A stretch of DNA of 64,000 nt from Capnocytophaga periodontitidis (GTDB lineage: Bacteria; Bacteroidota; Bacteroidia; Flavobacteriales; Flavobacteriaceae): NCBI RefSeq assembly GCF_016126015.1, contig NZ_JAEFDB010000001.1:1-64000 (forward strand). The letters run 5' to 3'. Below are positions 52,406 through 60,695 of the stretch, piece after piece; the stretch's first letter is position 1, and every line of letters begins with the position of its first letter. The notes under the pieces were generated by a model, which ran no database searches, was not told the origin of the DNA, and was given only the letters and a program-made list of their open reading frames with translations. The position numbers and the translations under genes are program-made.

Positions 52406-53716
52406 TTATTTAGGTTTACGAATTGTCAATTCTTCTTTAAAATTCTTGTATTCATCGGTACTACGAGGGTCGATAATACGAGTTGCTTCACGCATCCAAG
52501 CGTAGTGTTTGTACTTTCTACCTTCTATTTTTTTCTCTTGCAAATAGCTTTTAAAAGCGACATCTTCAGCTGAAGTAGAGAAGTCTATTTCGCCGTGATA
52601 AGAGCCTACTCCGCCTACTCTTTTTTGTTTAGCGGCTTCGGCTTTCACTATGATAGATTTGAACTGACCTTTTTCAAACTCTGAGGTAGAAACGCTTTTA
52701 TGCTTGTTAGAGGTAAAAGGGTTACCTACACGATTATATCCATAGTCTTGCATAATGTATTTGCTGATATAACTATCGTTTAAACCAAAATCGAGTTGGC
52801 TTTCACCATCATACAAGAGGTAATACTTTTTCTCTACATAATTGCCTTTCTCAAAGAAAGGTTTATAGGCACGGATGTACTCTTTTTCTTTTTCGTGGTA
52901 GCCTGAATGGTTTTCATCGAAAAGGTCGCGGAGGTACTGTTTGCGTTGGTCGCCTGAATATTTATCACCAAAGTATTTACCAATTTCGGCGATAAAGGTA
53001 TTCATATTTTTGTTATAACCATTTACAGAAGTACCAGAAGCAAACTCGTTGTAGCCGTGACCGTGGTTACCGATGTTAGGTTCCCAGTCGATATCAAAAC
53101 CATCAAAACCGCAAGCGATGATGTAGCGCGCTAAGTCACGAGCGTAGATTTGGCAGCGGAATGTTTCGTTATCGGGAGTTTTTTCTTCGCCGTATTTTTG
53201 ACGAAAACGAGCAAAACCATTTTCTTTACCTTCACTTGGCAAACCGAGCCCCACGTTTGACACTTGCCAGCAGAGGAACACTTTACTTCCTTTTTTGTGA
53301 AAAATATCTAAGTCGTATTTTTCGTTTTCGGTCATATCGGCAGGTTGTTTGCCATAACCCCCCCAAAGAGAGATAGCGGTGGTAGTATCGGGGATGGATT
53401 GCAACCAAGAGCGGTCGAGCCCATCGACGGCGCGCCAGCCTGTCCACCACATATAGATAAACGGTTTTTCACCTTGGTTAGCCCACGCTTTTTGTTTGTA
53501 CTCGGTGAGCATTTGGTAATAAGCATCCCATTTTTTTTGGGCTTCAGCTTCGGCTTTAGCTTTAGCTTCAGCCTCGCGTTGTTGTTCTTGTTTAGCACGC
53601 TCGGTGAGCTGCTGTTTATAGTCTTTTTCTACGTCTAAAGGTTCTGTTTTCACGCAGTTTGCCATTAACAGACTTAGAGCCCACAGACTAAGATATTTAA
53701 CTGTTCTGTTTTTCAT
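52406..53716 (-). CDS. GH18 endo-beta-N-acetylglucosaminidase lipoprotein (GpdG-like)
   Basis: 436 residues. Lipobox LLMANC with Cys21, then a Lys/Glu/Ala-rich stretch (about 30-62) that may be a helical stalk away from the membrane. The GH18 active site is intact: DGFDIDWE at 205-212, with Glu212 as proton donor. The substrate is the chitobiose core of N-glycans, as in EndoS/EndoF-like enzymes and the C. canimorsus Gpd enzyme; chitin degradation is less likely given SusC/SusD partners and lipoprotein form. It sits between the SusD gene (12 bases) and LamG gene. Confidence 0.9.
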   Translation of the reverse strand: MKNRTVKYLSLWALSLLMANCVKTEPLDVEKDYKQQLTERAKQEQQREAEAKAKAEAEAQKKWDAYYQMLTEYKQKAWANQGEKPFIYMWWTGWRAVDGLDRSWLQSIPDTTTAISLWGGYGKQPADMTENEKYDLDIFHKKGSKVFLCWQVSNVGLGLPSEGKENGFARFRQKYGEEKTPDNETFRCQIYARDLARYIIACGFDGFDIDWEPNIGNHGHGYNEFASGTSVNGYNKNMNTFIAEIGKYFGDKYSGDQRKQYLRDLFDENHSGYHEKEKEYIRAYKPFFEKGNYVEKKYYLLYDGESQLDFGLNDSYISKYIMQDYGYNRVGNPFTSNKHKSVSTSEFEKGQFKSIIVKAEAAKQKRVGGVGSYHGEIDFSTSAEDVAFKSYLQEKKIEGRKYKHYAWMREATRIIDPRSTDEYKNFKEELTIRKPK

Positions 53717-53728
53717 AGTTTTTAATTT

Positions 53729-55375
53729 TTATCGTGTATTAGGGTTTACATCCCACCAGAGGTGAGTATTACAATCGTCTACAGCGCCAGGGCCTAAAAG
53801 TTGTACACCACGGAGTACATTTTCACGGTTTTCACCTGTGTATTCCGATTGAGGATAGATAGCACGGCGGACACCTTTGGTACGACCATCGGTAGATTTG
53901 ATAGTGTTACCGTGGATAGCATCGGCATTATAGGCTACAGGGTTGATTTGGCGAGGGTAACCTGTACGACGCCATTCAGTCCAAGCCTCGTGACCATCGG
54001 GGAAAATAGCTAAATACTTTTGAGTAATGATTTTCTCTAATTTATCCTCGTTTGTAGCTGCAGCGGCATAAGATACTGTTATTTCAGAAGGTGCACCTTG
54101 ATTGTTGGCAGCATTGAGAGGATCGACATAAGGAGCAGGTTTATTGGTGTTGTTGCTTGCATAAGAATTAGCACTTACCCCATTTTCTCTAAAACTCATT
54201 GCAATACCTTCCTCATAAAGAGTTTGGTCGGTTTTAGCATCGGTAGTAAGACCGAAGAGTTTGGCTTCAGCTCTTAAGAAATAGACTTCAGAAGTTTTCA
54301 TCACATAAGTAGGAGAATCCTCTTTGATATTAGGGTAGCCAAAGCCTAAATAGTTTTTATCACCTGCAAAACCTGAGCGTATACCTTGTAATTCTGTTTG
54401 ATTGGTATAACCATCGGGGCGTTCGGTAGGGTTGAGCTTGAAGTAAGCGTTCATACGAGGGTCTTGATAGCCTTTGAGGTATGACCAGATAGTTGCTCCC
54501 ATACGGGTATCTTGGTAGTTATTAGCAATCATTTCTAAGCTGTTGAGGATGATGAGGCGCTCGTTAGTTTGGAGTTTAGCCATATCGCTCATATCTTCCA
54601 TCACACCGCCATTGAGAGCTTTTTGAGCTTCTTCTTTAGCTTTGGCAAATGCCACATAGCGGATGCGCACTGCCATACGCAAGCGAATAGAGTTTGCAAA
54701 TTTAATCCATTTGTTCAAATCACCTGCATAGAAAAAGTCGTTTTTACGGATGCTTTCAGGAAGGCTGTAATTGCTTTTGTACTCGTTGAGATAAGTTACT
54801 GCTTCATCCAATTCTTTGAAGAGCTGGGTATAAATCTCTTCTACAGAATCGTAAGGTACTTTGGTAAGCCCTTTACCTTGGTTAGAATATGGTAGAGGTC
54901 CAAACATATCGGTAGCACGCAATACCCCTAAAGCTTTGCAAATCATTACCATTTGGTAGATTGCTTTGTAAGTAATATCGTTAGGGTCGGCGAGAATGGT
55001 ATTGGTTCTCACGTCACGCCAAGAGGAGATGATAGTGCTGAACATACCTGAATAGTTGTTGTTCATCCACCATTCAGCCATATAGCCTGTAATCATTGTT
55101 TTTTGGTTATTCCACTTATTAATAGGAGGGTTCATATAGCCTACATAACTATCGCCCATCATATTGATAGAGGTTTGGTAGAGGTTGGTACCATTCACCG
55201 CACGGGTAGGGATGATTTGGTTTTGAATCGTTCCCAAATACCCTGCTATGTTAATCCCATCGCGTTCTGCTATTTTTTTAGTAGGATTGGTAGGATTGGT
55301 ATTGATGTCCTGAAAATCCTTAGTACAAGCGAAGGTAAGGAAGGACAACATACTGATATATAGTAATTTTTTCAT
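53729..55375 (-). CDS. SusD/RagB-type lipoprotein of the N-glycan locus (GpdD-like)
   Basis: 548 residues. Lipobox LTFACTKDF followed by INTNPTNPT, typical for SusD-like group 2 proteins. Helical repeats with YKAIYQMVMICKALGVLRATDMFGPLPYS and VYFLRAEAKLFGL support the assignment, as does the C-terminal NVLRGVQLLGPGAVDDCNTHLWWDVNPN. It is the lid of the SusC pore at the surface and likely binds N-glycan. It lies 30 bases after the SusC gene in the same direction and in front of the GH18 gene. Confidence 0.9.
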   Translation of the reverse strand: MKKLLYISMLSFLTFACTKDFQDINTNPTNPTKKIAERDGINIAGYLGTIQNQIIPTRAVNGTNLYQTSINMMGDSYVGYMNPPINKWNNQKTMITGYMAEWWMNNNYSGMFSTIISSWRDVRTNTILADPNDITYKAIYQMVMICKALGVLRATDMFGPLPYSNQGKGLTKVPYDSVEEIYTQLFKELDEAVTYLNEYKSNYSLPESIRKNDFFYAGDLNKWIKFANSIRLRMAVRIRYVAFAKAKEEAQKALNGGVMEDMSDMAKLQTNERLIILNSLEMIANNYQDTRMGATIWSYLKGYQDPRMNAYFKLNPTERPDGYTNQTELQGIRSGFAGDKNYLGFGYPNIKEDSPTYVMKTSEVYFLRAEAKLFGLTTDAKTDQTLYEEGIAMSFRENGVSANSYASNNTNKPAPYVDPLNAANNQGAPSEITVSYAAAATNEDKLEKIITQKYLAIFPDGHEAWTEWRRTGYPRQINPVAYNADAIHGNTIKSTDGRTKGVRRAIYPQSEYTGENRENVLRGVQLLGPGAVDDCNTHLWWDVNPNTR

Positions 55376-55405
55376 TGGTTTACATTTTTAAAATAAACGT
55401 TTTTA

Positions 55406-58400
55406 TTATAAAGAGGCTTTGATAGCGATACCTAAACTGCGGAGAGAAGGCATTCTAAAAAAGTCGGCACCAGTGCCATAGCTTTTAGTATTGGCAGTTG
55501 ATTCGGGGTCGAAAGGCGCTTTGAGGTACAACATAGCTAAGTTATAACCAGTAACTGACATACTGAGTGATTTGAGCCATTTCATACTATTCATTTCGGC
55601 TAAAGGCAAACGATAGGTAAGTGATAACTCTTGTATGCGCACATTAGTAGCATCATAGCTATAGTAAGCAGGCAAACTTACCCCACCATTAGCAATGGTT
55701 TCATAGTATTTGCGAGCGTCGTACAACACACCGTCAATCATTACGCCTCCACGGTCACGCGCATCGGCGGTAGCTTTAGAAACACCATACTGGTCAAGCC
55801 ACGCTTGGGTGCGTGATTGCACGATACCACCAAAACGACCATATATCATTACATCGAGTGATAGATTTTTATAGAAAGTGAAGCTGTTGCGCCATCCCAT
55901 AGTGAAGTCGGGGGCGGTATTACCGATAAGGTATTCGCGAGTGTTATCAATTTCGTAAGTACCTTTGCCAGAATCTACTAATTTGCCATCGGCACCACGT
56001 TTAAGGAGTTTATCGGTAATCACATCGGTCATAGAACCACCTTCGCGAATGCTGCCCACTTTGGTAATATCAAAATAAGTACCATTGATAGGGTTGCGGT
56101 AATGATGAGCTAATTCCTTTACGAGGTTGATGTTGCGTGTATAGGTTACATTGCTGCTCCAAGCAAAGTTGCCAAAAGTTTTGTTGAAACCTAATCCCGC
56201 TTCAATCCCTTTGTTTTCTATATTACCTGCTTGTAACCACAAACGTTTGTAACCACTGGATTCAGGTAAATCATAAGAAAGCAATTGGTTGTAAGTATTC
56301 GATTTGTAAACTGTAACATCAAGGTTTAAAGCGTTTTTAAACAATTTAGCATTCAAGCCCGCTTCGTAAGATTTAGTGCGTTCAGCGGTAAAATCGGGGA
56401 AAGGATAATCGGGGTCAGAACTGATACCAGTACCACTAAAACCAAAGGTACGTGTACCAGGGGTAAAGCCTTCACGAGAGATAGGTGAGCCCACCTCGGT
56501 ATATGAAGCACGCACTTTGAGATAAGGTAACCATTCGGGCATTTTTACAAATTCGGAAACAACCCCTGAAAGCCCTACCGATGGATAGAAAATCGCTTCA
56601 TCGTTCGTATTTACAAGTTGAGACGCCCAGTCGGTACGCCCTGTAAGGGTAAGGAACAATCGGCTTTTCCAGCCTAATTCGGCACTACCAAATACAGCTA
56701 TATTGCGGGTATGGCTATGTGTTTGCACTTTACCTCCACGAGGGTCGAGGTTGCTCACAGCGAAGAAATTGGAGATATTGTGCAAATTACCTCTAAAACC
56801 AGCTTCTTTATGCAAGTTGTCGTCGTAAGAAGCTCCGAGGTTGGCAGAGATATTAAACATTTTGCGTTCATTACCATCGGCATCTTGATATTTACCAAAA
56901 TCTTTGTTGATATTAGCCATCACATCGGCATAGGTTTGATTGATTGTTTTGAGCGTATAACGCCATTCGCCATAGTAACCTACCCCTGTACTTTGGTCGG
57001 ATGTAGCATAAGCACGCATTTCGCCCTCTCCTTGAGTGTTATCAATACGCACACGACCACTGATATTGAGCCAGCTAAGAGCATCATAAGTAAGAGAAGC
57101 AGAGTACATATTGCGTTTTCTCTTTTCTAAGAACTGCTGACGGTAGATATTCCAATAAGGATTTTCTTTTATGACCCCATTGGCAACATTACCTACATAA
57201 GGATAGTATTGTTCGTTGATTTTGCGTGAAGGATTCCAGCGTTCCCACGCTTTGAGCTCTTCAAAATTATCACCGCGAGGGAAGAGGTACAAAGAAGTGA
57301 GCGGGTTGAATACCCCTCCTTGAGAGTACATATTTTGGTTACCTTGCAAGATATAACTCGCTGAAAAATCTAAATGTAGTTTGTTGTTTAGGAAATGAGT
57401 AGTATTACGCCCCATAAAGTTGTGACGGTAGTAACCATTGGTAGGGATAATCCCTTTAGAATCGGTAGAAGCAAAAGATACATAGGTTTGGTTTTGAGCA
57501 GAACCTATAGAAAAATCTACCGCGTTGTTGTGTACTACCCCTGTATGGAAGAATTTGAGAGGGTCGTAAGTAGAAGGAGTTGCGAGTTTAGCGCCCCAGC
57601 TGGTTTCACCACTACTGCCATAAGTATTTTGAAATTCGGGAGTAATAAAAGGAGTAAGCACTTCCACTTTAGAGTTGAAGTTTACGGAAACTTTGCCTTC
57701 TTTACCTTTTTTAGTGTTGATAATCACCACCCCATTGGCAGCTGCTGCACCATATAAGGCAGCAGCTGAAGGGCCTGTTAAGATATTGATACTCTCGATA
57801 TCTTCGGGGTTAAAGTCTGAGATACTTTCACCACCTCCAGGAGTACCGAAATCTCCGCCATCGGAAGCAGAAGAAGCATTGTTGAGCGGAATACCATCTA
57901 CCACATAAAGGGCATTGTTGCTACCTGTGATAGATTTAGCACCACGCATAATCACCTTGGTAGCCCCTCCGACCCCAGAAGCACTGCGCTGAATGTTCAC
58001 CCCAGCAACTTTACCATTGAGGTTGTTCACGAAGTTTGCGTCCTTCACTTTGGTAAGCTCTTCAGCTTTCACTTGTTGCACGTTGTAGCTCAAGGCTTTT
58101 TGTTCGCGCTTGATACCCAAAGCCGTTACTACAACTTCGGTGAGCTGTTGCGTTTCATCTTTTAACAGTACATTGATAACAAGGTTGTTACCATTGCCTA
58201 CTACTTTTTTAGTTTGGGTAACATAACCTATAGAACTAAATTCAATTGTTTCGTTAGCTTTAGCGCGAAGCGTATACTTCCCGTCAAAATCTGTTGAAAC
58301 ACCACGCGTAGTACCTTTAATAACTACGTTCACCCCTGGTAAAGGAGTTTTACTTTCATCAGTAACGACACCCGTTACAGTTTTCTCCTGTGCCCATAGC

Positions 58401-58450
58401 AAGCTGCCACAACACACAAAGATAAATAACATTAATATTTTTACCTTCAT
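55406..58450 (-). CDS. SusC/RagA TonB-dependent transporter of the N-glycan locus (GpdC-like)
   Basis: 1014 residues. Signal peptide (ends LLWAQ), CarboxypepD_reg domain about 24-110, TonB box region VVVTALGIKREQ, plug with YVVDGIPLNNASSASDGGDFG and EDIESINILTGPSAAALYGAAAANG, then the barrel. It has the ALGIKRE TonB-box type common for large SusC transporters and differs from the sialic acid SusC at 44779. Its strong promoter at 58482-58511 heads the five-gene operon. It would import the glycan freed by the GH18 enzyme. Confidence 0.95.
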   Translation of the reverse strand: MKVKILMLFIFVCCGSLLWAQEKTVTGVVTDESKTPLPGVNVVIKGTTRGVSTDFDGKYTLRAKANETIEFSSIGYVTQTKKVVGNGNNLVINVLLKDETQQLTEVVVTALGIKREQKALSYNVQQVKAEELTKVKDANFVNNLNGKVAGVNIQRSASGVGGATKVIMRGAKSITGSNNALYVVDGIPLNNASSASDGGDFGTPGGGESISDFNPEDIESINILTGPSAAALYGAAAANGVVIINTKKGKEGKVSVNFNSKVEVLTPFITPEFQNTYGSSGETSWGAKLATPSTYDPLKFFHTGVVHNNAVDFSIGSAQNQTYVSFASTDSKGIIPTNGYYRHNFMGRNTTHFLNNKLHLDFSASYILQGNQNMYSQGGVFNPLTSLYLFPRGDNFEELKAWERWNPSRKINEQYYPYVGNVANGVIKENPYWNIYRQQFLEKRKRNMYSASLTYDALSWLNISGRVRIDNTQGEGEMRAYATSDQSTGVGYYGEWRYTLKTINQTYADVMANINKDFGKYQDADGNERKMFNISANLGASYDDNLHKEAGFRGNLHNISNFFAVSNLDPRGGKVQTHSHTRNIAVFGSAELGWKSRLFLTLTGRTDWASQLVNTNDEAIFYPSVGLSGVVSEFVKMPEWLPYLKVRASYTEVGSPISREGFTPGTRTFGFSGTGISSDPDYPFPDFTAERTKSYEAGLNAKLFKNALNLDVTVYKSNTYNQLLSYDLPESSGYKRLWLQAGNIENKGIEAGLGFNKTFGNFAWSSNVTYTRNINLVKELAHHYRNPINGTYFDITKVGSIREGGSMTDVITDKLLKRGADGKLVDSGKGTYEIDNTREYLIGNTAPDFTMGWRNSFTFYKNLSLDVMIYGRFGGIVQSRTQAWLDQYGVSKATADARDRGGVMIDGVLYDARKYYETIANGGVSLPAYYSYDATNVRIQELSLTYRLPLAEMNSMKWLKSLSMSVTGYNLAMLYLKAPFDPESTANTKSYGTGADFFRMPSLRSLGIAIKASL

Positions 58451-58481
58451 ATATAATATAATTAAAATTATTATTACGAGG

Positions 58482-58511
58482 CAAAGTTAAGAATATTTTA
58501 ACAATTGACAA
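58482..58511 (-). promoter_or_regulatory. Promoter of the N-glycan locus
   Basis: Minus-strand TTG (plus 58509-58511) and TAACTTTG (plus 58482-58489) with a 19-base spacer, 31 bases ahead of susC. The rest of the gap 58512-58845 is A/T rich with no recognised gene or repeat. Confidence 0.75.
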
Positions 58512-58845
58512 GGATTTTAACTTATTTTTTTATTACGAATTAGATATTTTATCTTTTGTTTGATAATATGTAGCTGAAAATCAGCATAAAAACATAATTA
58601 TTTAGAAAGATAATTTTTTTGTAATCTTTGGCGATATAAAATAAAATATTTATGCAATCATTGGCTATGTTAATAAAATATTTTTATGAATGAGGTTTTG
58701 TAGTTAAATTTGAGAAGGCGTATAAAAAGTTTTTTGAGAAGGGGAGGGGAGAGGTGAGATTTTTTGAAGAGAAAGTTTGTGTAGCAGTTTCATAAAATAG
58801 GAAATAAATACATATATTTAAACTTTAATAAAGAAAAGAGAAGCA

Positions 58846-58884
58846 ATAAAAAAGAGACTATTCAAAATGTTGAATAGTCTCTTT
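58846..58884 (-). terminator. Terminator after the tRNA cluster
   Basis: A 15-base perfect stem (AAAGAGACTATTCAA 58851-58865 with 58870-58884), a 4-base loop and, reading the minus strand, a T-rich tail. It ends the tRNA transcript. Confidence 0.85.
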
Positions 58885-58910
58885 TTATATATAAATCCTT
58901 ATCCCCAAAG

Positions 58911-58994
58911 TGCCTACGACTGGATTCGAACCAGCACGCCCTAACGAGCACCACCCCCTCAAGATGGCGAGTCTACCAATTTCTCCACGTAGGC
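58911..58994 (-). tRNA. tRNA-Leu (anticodon GAG)
   Basis: 84 bases with a long variable arm as in class II tRNAs. Acceptor GCCTACG pairs with CGTAGGC, anticodon arm CCATC-TTGAGGG-GGTGG gives GAG, T arm has TTCGAATC. CCA is not encoded. Confidence 0.95.
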
Positions 58995-59005
58995 TAACGT
59001 GTTTG

Positions 59006-59078
59006 TGACCTGGCTGGGGCTCGAACCCAGGACCCCAACATTAAAAGTGTTGTGCTCTACCAACTGAGCTACCAAGTC
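59006..59078 (-). tRNA. tRNA-Lys (anticodon TTT), copy 2
   Basis: 73 bases; acceptor GACTTGG/CCAGGTC, anticodon loop CTTTTAA, T arm TTCGAGC. Identical to the copy at 59116-59188. CCA not encoded. Confidence 0.95.
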
Positions 59079-59115
59079 CCTTAAAAAAATAAAAAAACAA
59101 ATTGTATAACCCTTG

Positions 59116-59188
59116 TGACCTGGCTGGGGCTCGAACCCAGGACCCCAACATTAAAAGTGTTGTGCTCTACCAACTGAGCTACCAAGTC
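59116..59188 (-). tRNA. tRNA-Lys (anticodon TTT), copy 1
   Basis: Same 73-base sequence as the neighbouring copy, 110 bases apart from start to start, with similar flanks (ATTGTATAACCCT), so a tandem duplication. Confidence 0.95.
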
Positions 59189-59220
59189 CTATAAAAAATA
59201 ACAATAATTGTATAACCCTG

Positions 59221-59293
59221 TGACCCGGCAGGGGATCGAACCCTGGACCCCAACATTAAGAGTGTCGTGCTCTACCAGCTGAGCTACCGAGTC
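59221..59293 (-). tRNA. tRNA-Lys (anticodon CTT)
   Basis: 73 bases; acceptor GACTCGG/CCGGGTC, anticodon arm CGACA-CTCTTAA-TGTTG, T loop TTCGATC. Closely related to the TTT lysine genes downstream and first in the cluster transcript. Confidence 0.95.
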
Positions 59294-59327
59294 ATTATGA
59301 CAATCAGTATTTTCTTGTTTGCGGGTG

Positions 59328-59357
59328 CAAAGATATAACATTTTTATTACGTAGCAA
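59328..59357 (-). promoter_or_regulatory. Promoter of the tRNA cluster
   Basis: Minus-strand TTG (59355-59357) and TATCTTTG (59328-59335) spaced by 19 bases, 35 bases before the first tRNA. Confidence 0.75.
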
Positions 59358-59369
59358 GAAAAAAAGTAT

Positions 59370-59377
59370 TATTTTTG
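59370..59377 (+). promoter_or_regulatory. -7 box (TATTTTTG) for aroK
   Basis: Matches TAnnTTTG 51 bases before the chosen aroK ATG. No good TTG at 19-20 bases upstream, so the -33 box is missing. It rules out the longer open frame starting at 59375. Confidence 0.5.
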
Positions 59378-59428
59378 CATTTTATTTTAAAAGTATTTTT
59401 CAACCCCTTACTATCCAATAGATTACAA

Positions 59429-59953
59429 ATGAAAATAATTTTACTCGGTTATATGGGAAGTGGTAAATCTACCCTTGGGAAAGCCTTAGCTGCTGCTAAA
59501 AATGTACCTTTTGTAGACCTTGATGTTTATATAGCTACCGCCGAAAAAATGAGTGTACAAGATATTTTTGCTACCAAAGGAGAGATATATTTCCGCAAAA
59601 AAGAAACCTTCTATTTGCAAGAAATCCTGCAAAGAGAAGGTGATTGTATACTTTCATTAGGGGGAGGTACCCCCTGTTTTGGCAATAATATGGAATTGAT
59701 AAAAGCTGAAGGAAATGTTTCTATTTACCTGAAATATCTTCCTAAAAGCTTGGCTAAACGCTTAGCTGAATCCACTTTCCGTCCCTTACTAAAGGAACTA
59801 AAAAAGGAGGATTTAGAAGATTTTATCCGCAAACATCTCTTTGAGCGCAATACTTTCTATACACAAGCTACACATAGCCTCGCGATGGACGGACTAACTA
59901 AAGAGGAAAGTTTGCAGCAAATACTTACAATACTTTCAAACTACTCACTTTAG
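59429..59953 (+). CDS. aroK: Shikimate kinase
   Basis: 174 residues from ATG 59429; the frame could reach a TTG at 59375 but that codon lies in the -7 box. Walker A GYMGSGKST at residues 7-15, the substrate-binding GGGTPCF loop near 75-83 and the lid RLAESTFRPLL are all present. It phosphorylates shikimate in the chorismate pathway, which also feeds PabB in this window. Its 3' end overlaps the convergent batE gene by 29 bases. Confidence 0.95.
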   Translation: MKIILLGYMGSGKSTLGKALAAAKNVPFVDLDVYIATAEKMSVQDIFATKGEIYFRKKETFYLQEILQREGDCILSLGGGTPCFGNNMELIKAEGNVSIYLKYLPKSLAKRLAESTFRPLLKELKKEDLEDFIRKHLFERNTFYTQATHSLAMDGLTKEESLQQILTILSNYSL

Positions 59954-60683
59954 TCCAGCCAGTTTTTCCATTGGCTAAACGTATTTTTACCCAATCGTTT
60001 GTTTTTTCAGTAATTTCAACTTTGGTGCCTTCGTGTAGTTGTAACACTTCACTGCTATAGGCATTAGCTTCTGAAAATACCCTTACGGTTTTATTAAACA
60101 ATATAGCATACTTTTCACCATCTACTTGTTTTTTGTGAAAGTTAGCAATAAAATAAGTGCCCACAGCTATCGCTACTGATATGAACATCAGGGTGAAAAA
60201 GAGTCGTTTGAGAGAAGTCTGTTCTAAAAAATAGTAACAGAAAAAACTCAACACAAATGCGATGACACCTATAATAGAGAGTACAGCCCACGTTTGCAAG
60301 CTAAACAAACCTGTAACGGCATCAGAGAATTGGCGCAACCACGTTTTGGGAAGCGGAACAATAGCGTCTACTTTCATTTGGTTTGCCAATAGAAGTCCGT
60401 CCTTAGCCTGCTGATTATCGGGGTTGAGCTGGAGGGCTTTCTCGTAATAATAAATGCTCTCAGGTACGTGATTTAATTTGTAGTGAGCACTTGCTAAATT
60501 GTAGTACAAGGCAGACGATTCTTTCCCGTGAGCCAATATAGTTTTATATTGCTCAATAGCTTCAGTGTATTGACCTTGTTGATAGAGCTGAGCAGCTTTT
60601 TCAAACAGATTGATATTGTTATCTTGAGAAAAAAGTTGCACAGAAACTAATAGAAGGATATAGATAAAAATATTGTTTTTCAT
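59925..60683 (-). CDS. batE: BatE: TPR and SH3-domain protein
   Basis: 252 residues: signal peptide about 1-19, TPR units about 25-105 (LYQQGQYTEAIEQYKTILA, YYNLASAHYKLNHVPESIYYYEKAL), two membrane segments around 130-150 and 160-185, and a C-terminal bacterial SH3 domain (about 195-252). Order and domains match BatE of the Bacteroides aerotolerance operon. The last codons overlap aroK on the opposite strand. Thirteen bases follow the batD stop codon... both genes read the same way. Confidence 0.88.
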   Translation of the reverse strand: MKNNIFIYILLLVSVQLFSQDNNINLFEKAAQLYQQGQYTEAIEQYKTILAHGKESSALYYNLASAHYKLNHVPESIYYYEKALQLNPDNQQAKDGLLLANQMKVDAIVPLPKTWLRQFSDAVTGLFSLQTWAVLSIIGVIAFVLSFFCYYFLEQTSLKRLFFTLMFISVAIAVGTYFIANFHKKQVDGEKYAILFNKTVRVFSEANAYSSEVLQLHEGTKVEITEKTNDWVKIRLANGKTGWTKVSSLKVL

Positions 60684-60695
60684 TTTGTTTAGCGA

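Noticed and set aside
53332-53638. Open frames on both strands around the GH18 N-terminus (Lys- and Phe-rich)
   Set aside because: Frame shadows of the Lys/Glu/Ala-rich stalk of the GH18 gene.
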